DNA of 64,000 bases from Nitzschia sp. pyKryTriq1. Lineage: Eukaryota > Bacillariophyta > Bacillariophyceae > Bacillariales > Bacillariaceae. Numbering within the stretch: the first letter of the stretch is position 1; every line of letters starts with the position of its first letter. Below the pieces are notes generated by a model. It was not told the DNA's origin and ran no database searches. It was given only the letters and a program-made list of their open reading frames with translations. The translations under genes and the position numbers were made by a program. Location: assembly GCA_956465555.1 (NCBI GenBank), contig OY101124.1:310001-374000 (forward strand). Direction: 5' to 3'. Shown one piece after another: positions 18,320 to 28,700 of the stretch.

Positions 18320-21300
18320 TTAGCATGAAATCCCCAGTGTCATCAAGTATCGACGCAATCCCTCAAAGCGAGAGTCGCCGTCGTGGCAATGGACGACCAC
18401 TACCACTTGCGTCATCAGCTCGGCTACAGCCAGATCCCACATGTCTTTCTCGCGAGCCTCTCGAAGAACAGCTGCACACTCATCCGTCAACTGTGGAACT
18501 TCCTTGGACAAAGAAAAGAGGTTATCACTCAATCGCTTGCGTTGAGCATACGGCAAAGGGAGAGCTGGGTACGTAAAGGCATCAGAGGAAGATACAATTT
18601 TGGAAGCTGTTACCATGCGGAACTGTTCTGGCTTCAAATCGACCGCCTCGACGAAAAGTAGATCCCCCTGGTCTTCCACACCGGAAAGATGACCGTGCCC
18701 TCTCTTTTTCCCGCGTGACGATGGAGAAGCTCCAGATGTTGGAGGACCGCCCATGTAACGGCGCTGCAGATCAAGTCCAGGTCGGGTGCGTGGACTTCGT
18801 GAGCGCTGAGGGGTACTGGCGGGGGAGCTCGCACCTCGAGAAGTACCTCGCAACGATTCAGGTGTTACTTGGGCCGTGCCAGGCGGCACTCCTTGGTTCA
18901 TGCGTCGCATTCGGTCAGGCGTAGGCCGTGATGGTGATCCATCCGCAGAAGATACAGAATCGCCACCCGAAATAAAGTTGTTCATTTCAGTGAGGGCTGG
19001 AGCTAGGGAGCCTGGCTCGGCCGCTGTAAAGGCATTGACAGCAGGGTAGATCATGGCTCCAATACTTCTGGCCAGCGACTGCTGATAGGGGCAAGTGTGA
19101 TTCTGTTTCGGCTGCCCACAAAGCTTGCAGCGATATCGCATCTTGGGTTGATCTCCGTCCTTGCTACCATTGGGTGTCTTCTTTCCATCTGCTTCGCTTT
19201 CGTTATCTCCGTCGTTCTTATCATCGTCCCCCTCGTCGTCATCGTTATCATCGTTACCGCCTTCTCTCTTTAATTCGTCGGCCTCCTCTTCGTCCCTACC
19301 CATCTCATCGATGGGAGGATGCTCTTCAAATTCCCAAGAAAGTCGATTATCATTCTCGTAATATCGGCTTGGTAACATTTCATCATACTTGGCTCGCTGG
19401 CGCAATCGATAACTTCCTGGCGAAGTTGCGGCAGATGAGTTCGGTGTCACTGTAGCAGAACCGCCCGTTTTTTCACGGAAGATGGACTGACTTCCTTTAG
19501 CAGCTGCCGCCGCCGCCGACGACTGAGGCGATGATCTCTCACCCACAAAGGTGCCTCCAAACGCACAGACAGCCGAGGCCACGCGGCGCGATGCAACAGT
19601 GATATCATGAGGGTTTGGTTCTCCGTAGGGATCTCCACTTCGAGTGTGTCCTCGTTTTGGCGTTTCGTCAACTTCTTCTTTTCCATTGGGTCCTTCCAAA
19701 AGGGCCGCTTTCAAACCAGGAAGTAAAAAGATGCATTCCTTGAAGGCGCCCTTGTTTCTCTTGAGAAAGACATAAAACCCTGGTCCACCATCAATGCTGT
19801 CAGGATTACCAAACCCATTGGGCCTGTAGTGAAGCGGGCGTCCCTCGTTGTACGGTCGTCCGTAGGAAGTCGGCAGAGTCGGGGCTGCCAAGCTGCCTCC
19901 ACTCATTCGAAGATGGCTATCGTCCAGCGGTCCACCCTTGGTAGAACGTGGACTTGGGCCTGGACCACCACCTGCCGAGTACGATCTGCTGTACATGTCC
20001 AAGACTTGGGAAGGACTAGCGGCACGGTTGTCGTGGCCACCCAGCACCATCATATTTCCACTTCGACTTCGCATCACTCCTGGGCCGTTTCCAAAGGAGT
20101 TGCTGGGACTCATTTCGAATGTAGCACCACCAAGCAATTGCTGTGAAAAAGTTCCTGCAGAACTGGTGAGATGCAGTTCCGTCGTCTTGTCCTCGCTGGC
20201 GACAGGTCCAACACCGAACGACGTCGACTGGAGGGTCGAGTCCAAAGGACCACTGACATTAAAGAAGTTGGCCGTATCCCCTATGCTATCAAATGATTGA
20301 TTGAATAGTGTAAAGGATGGTGCCATGTCAATAGAGCTGGTCGGCTGTGGCGGACCAACTGTAGCTGAACTCTTTGGACTTCTATGGGGCTGTAACAGCG
20401 CGGAACAATCGGTTTGCGTGAGAAAAGATTTCAAGTAAAGATAGATAACATCAAGCTCGAAACAAACAAAACATACCTCAAAGAACAAATTCGGATCCGA
20501 TGCATTTTGGTGGTGCGAGTGCTGGATCTGGGGTGGAGCTTCCGGGCTGAGGGGATCTCCACTACGTTTGGTCGCATCCTTAGTAGTCTTTTCCTCAAAT
20601 GAGGTCGATGGCGTTCGCAAGGACATCAACACCTTCTGAGTACTATCCTCTCCATGACCAGCTGCTGGCTTATGAGCATCCGAGCCGGGGCGGCCACGAA
20701 AAATACTGTCGGATTGAGACCCACTTCTGGAGCTCCTTGACAATGCTTCGGAAGCTCGAGGCATGTGGATAGGGGTGGATGTCCCGATCACCCTTGTTGT
20801 CCGCTTGACAGATGATGGCGCGCCAGCTTCGGCACGAGTTCCCTCGGAATCCTTAGTCTGACCATAATACGGGTCTTCTCGATGATGACGAGAATGTTCC
20901 CTTGCGCGGTAATCGTATCCTGCTGGGGGCATGGGTGACGTTGACCGTGGCCCCCTATCTTCGTATCGTGCTTGCTCCGCGTAGCGGCGGTCGTATTCTT
21001 CATCATACGGAGGAGGATAAGGGTCGCCCCGACCTCGTCCACGATAGGCAGAATAACCTTCTCGATATCCATAATGATCGTCCGCGATGGGTCGTCGAGG
21101 TGGGTATCGATTGCGAGAAGGTGGCCCTCCAGCGTGTTCCTCTTCGGGCCAATGGTGACGAGGTGGCGGCGCTGGCCCACCTTCATAGTAGCGCGGATTA
21201 TACCGAGAAGGATCTGCACCACCACCACCACCACGCGAACGCCTATATTCCCTTTCTCTTGCTTCAGGTGAATCATACCACGACGATGGAGGCGGTTGCG

Positions 21301-21805
21301 GATTCCGAGTGATCGACTTGGCAGCTGCTGCGGCTGCAGCCGCTGCTGCAGACGGATTTGCCGGGGAAAGTGGTGCTCTGCGATCTTCAGCACTGCCAAA
21401 TGGCTCTACTATAGGACCAGTGGGAGGCGGGCGCTGAGTCATCATCATAGGAGGGGATCGACTCCTTGTTCGTCCTCCTCGACGACTGGTAGCCGTTGTG
21501 CTTCTAGGCCCAGCCGAACCACTGGAATGGACTGATGTAGTCGACGGGGGTCGATTGGGCACCGAGTTAGTAATCATCGGAGGCGCATGAGAGCGACTTC
21601 CGCTCGTAGGTACAGGAGAGGATGCGGGAGATGTTGTTGGTTGGGCCGATGGGGAGGTCTTTTCGTCCTCTTGCTGCTCTACCACTGGAGAAGCCGCCTT
21701 TTCCTTGCTTTCCTGTTCCGAAACCACTTCAGGCGATTGTGAATCTACCTCCTCCTGAGGCTCGGTCTCGTTTTCATCTCCGGACATGTTTATTTCCCAA
21801 TTCAA
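18320..21805 (-). CDS. Pro/Ser/Arg-rich protein with a CxxC...HxC motif; one in-frame intron
   Basis: The open frame is 1,161 codons, but 20390-20476 (87 bp, GTATGT...TTACAG on the minus strand) is a likely intron that keeps frame. Translated, it gives a hydrophobic Cys-rich insert unlike its surroundings. Spliced product 1,132 residues. Order: acidic Ser/Glu/Pro N-terminus, Ala run, RG/RY-rich region (RGRGRGDPYPP), Ser-rich middle, a small folded-looking segment (GFYVFLKRNKGAFKECIFLLPGLKAALL), an acidic Asp run, then RYRCKLCGQPKQNHTCPYQ, a compact Cys/His motif that could bind zinc. The C-terminal ~110 residues (LLFVEAVDLKPEQFRMV...SDNLFSLSKEVPQLTDECAAVLREAREKDMWDLAVAEL) look conserved and helical. 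The composition suggests an RNA- or chromatin-associated protein; family not recognised. A Met seven codons in (MSGDENE) may be the real start. Confidence 0.7.
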   Translation of the reverse strand: MNWEINMSGDENETEPQEEVDSQSPEVVSEQESKEKAASPVVEQQEDEKTSPSAQPTTSPASSPVPTSGSRSHAPPMITNSVPNRPPSTTSVHSSGSAGPRSTTATSRRGGRTRSRSPPMMMTQRPPPTGPIVEPFGSAEDRRAPLSPANPSAAAAAAAAAAKSITRNPQPPPSSWYDSPEAREREYRRSRGGGGGADPSRYNPRYYEGGPAPPPRHHWPEEEHAGGPPSRNRYPPRRPIADDHYGYREGYSAYRGRGRGDPYPPPYDEEYDRRYAEQARYEDRGPRSTSPMPPAGYDYRAREHSRHHREDPYYGQTKDSEGTRAEAGAPSSVKRTTRVIGTSTPIHMPRASEALSRSSRSGSQSDSIFRGRPGSDAHKPAAGHGEDSTQKVLMSLRTPSTSFEEKTTKDATKRSGDPLSPEAPPQIQHSHHQNASDPNLFFEVCFVCFELDVIYLYLKSFLTQTDCSALLQPHRSPKSSATVGPPQPTSSIDMAPSFTLFNQSFDSIGDTANFFNVSGPLDSTLQSTSFGVGPVASEDKTTELHLTSSAGTFSQQLLGGATFEMSPSNSFGNGPGVMRSRSGNMMVLGGHDNRAASPSQVLDMYSRSYSAGGGPGPSPRSTKGGPLDDSHLRMSGGSLAAPTLPTSYGRPYNEGRPLHYRPNGFGNPDSIDGGPGFYVFLKRNKGAFKECIFLLPGLKAALLEGPNGKEEVDETPKRGHTRSGDPYGEPNPHDITVASRRVASAVCAFGGTFVGERSSPQSSAAAAAAKGSQSIFREKTGGSATVTPNSSAATSPGSYRLRQRAKYDEMLPSRYYENDNRLSWEFEEHPPIDEMGRDEEEADELKREGGNDDNDDDEGDDDKNDGDNESEADGKKTPNGSKDGDQPKMRYRCKLCGQPKQNHTCPYQQSLARSIGAMIYPAVNAFTAAEPGSLAPALTEMNNFISGGDSVSSADGSPSRPTPDRMRRMNQGVPPGTAQVTPESLRGTSRGASSPASTPQRSRSPRTRPGLDLQRRYMGGPPTSGASPSSRGKKRGHGHLSGVEDQGDLLFVEAVDLKPEQFRMVTASKIVSSSDAFTYPALPLPYAQRKRLSDNLFSLSKEVPQLTDECAAVLREAREKDMWDLAVAELMTQVVVVVHCHDGDSRFEGLRRYLMTLGISC

Positions 21806-23299
21806 TTATTTCTTCTTTGCACAAACAAGTCAACAGCCGACTAGGAGTATGATCTGAACAATAACGCTATCATCGGAACATAAAGAGGAGGTGCAAGTGA
21901 GAAAACAACCATCAAGTTACAGCGGGCGGACGATCCAACAGGTGCTTGATAAATACGCTAATGCGCCAAGCATCTCATGATCCAATGAGGGATGAATGAA
22001 TAATAGCAACAGAAGCCGCCCCAAATTATCATCGTTGAGTCTTCTTTCCGTTCCAGAGATCTCAGTCAACAACCGTTCCCTCATGCCGATCAATCGTGTA
22101 AATAACACCGGAAACTCGAAGCCTGCCATCGCCATCTCTTGTCTAAACGAAACTCACCAACTTGAGAAAGAAACAATGTTACTGCTGTACTTCGAAAGGA
22201 CAGAATGAAAGAGCTGTCCTTGATTGTTGTTGTCCTCGTCTCAACGTCTTTGTTATATTGTCTTCGATCAATCTAACCAAAAACCTGAGCTTTGTCCTCA
22301 CTGCCGGAGATGAGTCCGTGCACTCGTCTAAGTACAAAATTTCCAGAAGCATAACCGCTTTCAATTCTGTATATTCTACATTGAGTTATCCCAACGCATG
22401 GGTGGCGTGTGACAGCCGTTGACTCCAAGCGATTTCTCTTTCCAAGAATCAGTCGGACCAAACTATGGGCACTGGAGGATAAGTGCTCATTACATATTTT
22501 AAGTAAATATTAAGAAAACAATTCGTATATTGTAGTTTTATGTTTAAGACGTTATTATTGCTAAATACATAGTCAGTTGAATCGAGAAATAATATGTGTT
22601 AATTAATTACAATCTTAACCGTCATAGCCGTTCGGATGCATGAATGCTCTATGACGACGAAGGCAATGATTATTATTATTCTTGGGACCGACCCAATTCC
22701 CGCCACCATGGACGGCAGATGGGTGGATCAACGGGCAAAACAGAGGTGCGCCGCCTGTTTCATTCGCCAGAACAACACTCTGCCCGTGCGTATCCCGGTC
22801 TTGCACCGCCGCAATGCTCGCCAGCTTCCGACCTTCGAAGAATAGATAGCTAATACTCATTCGTACCGTACCTGGTACCTGGTACCGGTACAAGAGTGCG
22901 GACCACGGCAGAAGAAGAAAACTTGGCACTCTGCTAGTAGTAGAGTAGCCTGGAGCGTTTGTACTAAGTAGTAGCAAAATAAAAGCAGTGTAACGGTACT
23001 ACTGTATCTTCTTCTTTTTTAATTTCCTTCCCTACTATTAGTAGTAGAGACGACGAGAGTAATGGATCCCCCCCCTGCTCTACTACCGGTACTAGTAGTA
23101 CTCCTATCTTCCGGTGCAGCCAGCAAAAACACCATTAGCTAGCATCATATCAACTACGTCGGCGGACCACAAGCACTGCTACTAGAGTGAGTAGTACGAA
23201 GAAGAACCCACGAATAGTAGTACAAACATCCATCACAACAAGCAAGAGCTAATAGTACTAGATATCAGCAGTACTACTACGCTAAATGATGATCCTAAT
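21806..23299. other. Gene-poor interval
   Basis: No firm gene. One minus-strand frame (22615-22977, 120 codons) has a coding-like stretch (GQSVVLANETGGAPLFCPLI) but no recognised family. 22500-22620 is very AT-rich. TACCGGTA and CTAGTAG palindromes cluster at 22870-23100. Confidence 0.4.
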
Positions 23300-25186
23300 C
23301 TAGTAATGCTCTGGTGCTGGCACTAGGACTTGCAAAACAGGACCCCTTCGCTTGACACTCCAACCTTGCCCAAGCTCTACAATCCAATCCTTTCGGTCTG
23401 GATGTAGCCGCAGTTGATCCAATACTCGTTGGAAAGCCTTGTGAGAGACGACAGCCATCATGGGACGACGACGGGGGGAGGACGAGGAGGAGGCGGGTCG
23501 CCGTTCTCGTGTTGTTGCCATCCATTGATAGAGTGCCTGTGACTGGACCAGATGAGTAGCCGATATGTAGTCGCTGCTGCTGGTGGTGGTGCATGATGAT
23601 GATGATGATGATTGCTCTGCAAGAAGTCGGCAGCTTTGTTCCCAGTCAAAGAGGCATACCATTTCAGCACTACCAGTAGTAGTAGTAGTAGTAGTAGTGC
23701 ACTTTAGCAAATGCGCTTCGACGCGGGGTTGCAGATCGGCGGCCAATTCTTGACTTTGTTGGATCCAGATGGGAACTCGCGACTCTACAAAGGCGCCATC
23801 CGTCAAGTCTTGAAGCAACGGAATCAAGTCATTCCTCACGCGATTCCGCAAATATTTTGGAGACGTATTGCTTTCATCTTCTCTCCATTCCAATTGCCTC
23901 TCTTCCATATAATCGACTAGATCCTGTTTCGAGATATCTTGCACCCACGGCCGTACCAAAAAGATAAAGGGGCGCTGGTGGTCGCTACTATTGTTGTCGT
24001 CGTCACCATCACCAATATCATCATCATTATCATCGAGTTGTGAAATAGAAGCCATTCCCGATAAATTCAACAAGTGTACTCCCCGCAAGGCTTTCAGAAC
24101 CAGCGATTCGATCGAATCATCCTTATGATGGGCTGTCATAATGATTCCCACACCATCAACACCTCCTTCCGACGATTCTTGTTCATCTGCCATCACTTTT
24201 TCTTTACAGAGTTCTCGTAATCGCCGTCGTCTCCATTGTCGAGCTGCGTCTTGCGAGAACGAAGATGAGGAGGATGGCAAGGACGACAAGGACGACGAGG
24301 AGCTCCTGTCCTGATAATAATCTTGCCATAATTCGATACGACAGGGAATTTGATACTTCTCGCACAAGTCCTGCACTAAAGCCATATCTTGGTCCGATTC
24401 GACTCCCCGCTGTTGATGGTTGAAATGAACGACTTGAATTGAAATAGCAATAGTATTATCATCATCCGTAAAAGGAAAAGCCGCCTCTGCAGGTAGAGGA
24501 TCGTCGCTGCGCGGATGATGTTGACGACTCCTCAGCGACCACCACTCCATACAAGCATGAAGCAAGGCTACAGAGTCGCAGCCTCCACTCACACTCAGGG
24601 TGATGACTAGTCGTCGTTTCGGCGTGGTGGTTGGTACGTGTAGTGGGTTGTTGGAATGATGATCGTCATCTACCAGCACACCAGGGTATGGTACTTGCTG
24701 TAGTACTTGCTGCATCGACTCTTCGATGGAAAGAGCTAGGGATGAGAGGCCCGTCGTCACATCTATTGGCGGCGAACTGTTTCTTCTTTGGATCATCCTG
24801 GAAACTTCCTTGTCGCTCCTTTCACTGCTGGACTGATATCGTTGGGTGGTGGTGCTCGTTGTTATTCCTCGCTTTCGTGGTAACACCAGTACCGCCTCGG
24901 CTCTTGATGCTGAGGACGATGGGGGGAAGACAGGAGCAAACGAGGATGCTGGAGATGGAGGCCCGAGCCGCCGAAAAGCAGCTCTCTGTGTTGCAGTAGT
25001 AGATAAAAACGCATTGCAAAAGCCGCGCCCGAAGCTCATCCTGCTCATGGCCCAAAAGTTAATGATGAAGACGACGACGATGATTGGAGGAGCAGGACAC
25101 CGACCCAGCGCGTGAAACATTACTAGACGAGCCTCGCTCCTTCTTCTTGTTGAGGACTTTCTCCAACTATTACCACATGTACTCAA
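23300..25186 (-). CDS. tilS: tRNA(Ile)-lysidine synthetase-like protein (TilS family), probably organellar
   Basis: 628 residues. TilS converts the wobble cytidine of tRNA-Ile(CAU) to lysidine using ATP and lysine, so the tRNA reads AUA as isoleucine; it acts in bacteria and bacterial-type organelles. Seen: the PP-loop SVSGGCDSVALLH (198-210); VVHFNHQQRGVESDQDMALVQ with LCEKYQIPCRIE; AHHKDDSIESLVLKALRG...LSGM (the AHHxDDxxET-type block); the RPW...SKQDLVDYMEERQLEWREDESN segment; and NRVRNDLIPLL. A C-terminal substrate-binding extension of ~150 residues contains Ser/Thr runs. The first ~190 residues precede the catalytic core and include a hydrophobic stretch (PPIIVVVFIINFW, 33-45) and ASSFAP (80-85), similar to the ASAFAP plastid motif of diatoms, but the two are farther apart than usual. 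Mitochondrial targeting from an internal Met (47 or 50) is the alternative. Confidence 0.85.
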   Translation of the reverse strand: MSTCGNSWRKSSTRRRSEARLVMFHALGRCPAPPIIVVVFIINFWAMSRMSFGRGFCNAFLSTTATQRAAFRRLGPPSPASSFAPVFPPSSSASRAEAVLVLPRKRGITTSTTTQRYQSSSERSDKEVSRMIQRRNSSPPIDVTTGLSSLALSIEESMQQVLQQVPYPGVLVDDDHHSNNPLHVPTTTPKRRLVITLSVSGGCDSVALLHACMEWWSLRSRQHHPRSDDPLPAEAAFPFTDDDNTIAISIQVVHFNHQQRGVESDQDMALVQDLCEKYQIPCRIELWQDYYQDRSSSSSLSSLPSSSSSFSQDAARQWRRRRLRELCKEKVMADEQESSEGGVDGVGIIMTAHHKDDSIESLVLKALRGVHLLNLSGMASISQLDDNDDDIGDGDDDNNSSDHQRPFIFLVRPWVQDISKQDLVDYMEERQLEWREDESNTSPKYLRNRVRNDLIPLLQDLTDGAFVESRVPIWIQQSQELAADLQPRVEAHLLKCTTTTTTTTGSAEMVCLFDWEQSCRLLAEQSSSSSSCTTTSSSDYISATHLVQSQALYQWMATTRERRPASSSSSPRRRPMMAVVSHKAFQRVLDQLRLHPDRKDWIVELGQGWSVKRRGPVLQVLVPAPEHY

Positions 25187-25745
25187 GTAATGGTTCCTCT
25201 TGAGATCATTGTACAGGCAGAGATCGATTGCAAACTCATATACCGTATATAGTAGAATGATGCTTCATTCCCACAGTAAGTTAGTTGTCGACTACAGGTA
25301 GAGTTGGTAGTCGGTAGTTGGCGAAAGAGGAGACTTCTGTGTTCTTTGATCTTGGAAATCGTCTTTATGGGGCGGCGCGCGGTTTTCGGCAGTTTTCATC
25401 GGTTTTTTGATGGCTCTGCGCTGGCTTCTGTGATTTCATTAACAGGCGGATGTGCTGTTTATCTTGCAACAATCCGACTCACTCGACAGGTGTTGTCGAC
25501 AGCGCAAGCCGGCCGGCAATCTTCTGTACGGTATGTACTACGTATTCTCTACGCAGACGAGTACCGGTACTACGATTCGCTAGCTAATACCTCTACTCTA
25601 CCGGTACTACTGCTAGAGTAGCTCCAAGTAGGAGGAGGAGGAGTCGTCTATATTCTTGTGTGAAATTCCAGTTTTATTACCAGTTTTGTTATTAGTGTCT
25701 ACAAGTAAAGAGCCTCTACTCTACCGGTAGGGACCTACTCGTAGA
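25187..25745. other. Intergenic, TACCGGTA cluster
   Basis: No gene supported. Contains three TACCGGTA copies (~25561, 25598, 25718). It is the promoter side of the TilS gene and the 3' side of the CHD gene. Confidence 0.5.
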
Positions 25746-28700
25746 CTACTTGGGGACAGCAACAAGTTCGATAATGCCGTCTTGAGTCACGACGGTCTCC
25801 ATCTTCTTGTTTGAGCCGGTTGATGTTGCGGGGCTTGAACTTTCTTTTCGTGCTGCAACAACCTGAAATAATGGTGCAAGAATCTTCGGTTTCTTCTCCG
25901 TTGGAGAATTCTCCTCAGATGGTACAGGAGATTCCTTGCGCTTTCCAGCAGACTTGGCGTGGGCGGATGTTGTTGTTACATTCTCTTCATTGTCCGAAGA
26001 CGACATCACCACCACCTTGCTCTTTTTCGAATCTGCCTTGGTCGACGAAAAGAATGCCCGAAGCCCGGTTTGGATTCCTCCTTTCTTCGCCGACGACGAT
26101 GACGTTCCGCTTTTGCTGCTCGTGTGACATTCTGCCAGAGAACGATCATACCCTTGTTTCTTCAATGCGCCACGGTTGCGCCGTTCTTCAAGTAAGCGCA
26201 TAGTTTCTGAGGTATCATCAATGGCATGCATTTCCCGCACGAGCTGATTCGCTCTTTGCTGAATCGAAACCTTACTTAGGCCAGTACTCTTGATAGAATT
26301 CATGATTCCACCCTCGCTTGTTGGAACATCAAAATCTGCCTTGGCTGTGAGAACATTTGCGAATCCGTTCTTGTTCAGCGCTTCAAGTAGCAGAAAACAA
26401 TGGTCCACATTTCCGTCTTCGTCCTCCCACCACTCAGGTCTCTTCTCCCATACGTCGGCGAGCTTGCGGGATCTGCCGATGGCCTCGGAAAGTGTCTCTC
26501 GAAATTTGGCCTCGTCCTTCTTGGCGAAGAGAGAACGAAGACGACACAAAAGCGAAATTTGAGACACTACTTGACGGGAAGCTTTCTTGTCCAAGTAGGC
26601 TGCAACTCTCGTGTTAGCATGTTCTGGGCTGGAGCTGATCAAATCAGTAGTCGAATAAGCTAGAGGCTTCCCTGCGCCATCCACTACATTGAAATCGCCC
26701 CCCAAGCCCGCGAGCTCCTTGGACATCCAGTTCAAAACCTTCGGTCCGAGGTAGTTCTCGTACTTGTGGGCGACTTTCTGTGACGTTTGAATATTCGAGA
26801 AGGCGAACTTTCTGACTTTCTCCATCAACATGATGCTGAGAAAGCGCAAGAAGGGTGAGAAAAGAACAATCAATCAAGAGTCAACACCAACCGAAAGAAA
26901 TGCTAGACCGTACCTCTTCTTGGCCAATGCATCCGGGGACTGGTCACACGTGTGCCTAACTGCTTCCTCGGCCATCGCTTCTTCCCATTCAGCAGCAACA
27001 ACCTTCTTTGCCGCCTCGGCTCGTGGACTATCGTTTCCCTCGCTGCTCATTTTCGACAAAGCTGCTTTCGTTTTTTCAGTTTTGTCCTTTGCAGAATCAT
27101 AAAGTTCCTTGGCAGAGACTTCGACAATGGCACATAAATCGTTCCAGCTTAGCGACATGCCAGACTCCTCTGCCGTACTGGCACTGCTCAAAGGCATTCC
27201 CTCAGCGCAGAATGCAAACAAAATAAGGACCTCGGTCATCGTGAGCTGCATGCCGACATCAGCATCGTCGGTACTAGCGAAGAAATTGGGCACGCCATTT
27301 TGGCTCTTGTCGACGGCCTTTTTCATAGCCCTCAACACTGCCTTCTCGCCAAGTGCACCGTCATCTCGTTTCGTAAAGTCTTTCTTGGGCTGAGCAGCAG
27401 CTGCAGACAGTCTTTCCAGGTAAGCCTGCGAAGCAAAGATGGGATCTGTGGGGACCTTGGGTTGCGTTGGCTCCAGACCAATCATGACACGGAAAATGTT
27501 CTTGCCGGGCACCGCTGACACTTTCATACCCCGTCTTGCGAGCTGGATTTGTTCGACAATTCTTGTCATTTCGCTGGCCCTCGTGCGAGATTCTTTCGTT
27601 TTCTTCTCAGAGAAGATCGTTTTCAATGTTAAAGCTTCTTCGTAGGCGAGAGAGCAGAGTAATTTGACTTGCTTCCCGGCCTTTGTGAGTGAACCCCTGC
27701 AGATGCCTCTGACCATCTCAGCCAAAAGAATACAACATCTGTTTCCTTGGTCGATCAAGGCATATCCATGGTCCGCAGGTTCCTTTCCTGTTCCATTTGA
27801 ACCACCAGAAGGCTTTCCAGAGGCGGCCTTCGCTGTGGTATCAGTTACAGTGATCGACTTTTGCAGAACAAGCTTCGCACGCTTTGCTAAATCCTTCTTA
27901 GTGGGCAGATCAACTGCTTCCCGGACCTCGTCACTCCCAACATCTTTGTTAGACGCCTTGAGAAGAAGCTCCTTGTCGACCGACCATTTGGCTGTACCGC
28001 CCTCGTCAACGATATGTTTCAAGCCATATGATTCAATAATCAAGTGCCGATTGAACCCCTTCAATGTATCGAGAAGCTCGTCGGAATCCTCCAAGAATGA
28101 AGACGCCCGCTGTGCCGTACCACTAAGGTTGTTCCATTCTTCGTCGTTAAGTTTGGTCTCGGTATCTGCTTCAGCAAGCTCGAAAGGAGATCCCCATTTG
28201 ATCTTGGGGTCACTAACGATTTTGCGACATGACTTTTCGCGGTCTACCCAGCCATGCTTGGCGATAGCTTTTATCAGAATCGCGTCGTGTTCAATGGTCC
28301 ACAAGGGATGGGGAAGGGCGGATCTTCCATCGACAGAAAGAATGTTCTTCAAATCAGTTCCATCCTTGAGCGCTCGCTTCGACAGCAACGCAGCTGTGTA
28401 CATATGGTTGCACGATGATACGACCCGACGTCCAACAGGAAGACGTTTTGTGTGTCGCCTCTCGCCAAGCAGCTGGAGTGGTGCGTATCGTACCAAAAAG
28501 TCCATGAGTGACTCAAAATTGATGTTAGAGCCGTCCATTCCGACATGCCGGGCTCTGGCCTCTTCTTCTTTCCGACTCGATGACAACCGATTCTCCTCGA
28601 GAGAATTCAACAATGGAAGCACCATCTTCGAAAGTTCGGGGTGGATTCTAACGACTTCGTTGAGAACAGACTTGGGCGAGTCAAACTGGGAGAACGGGTA

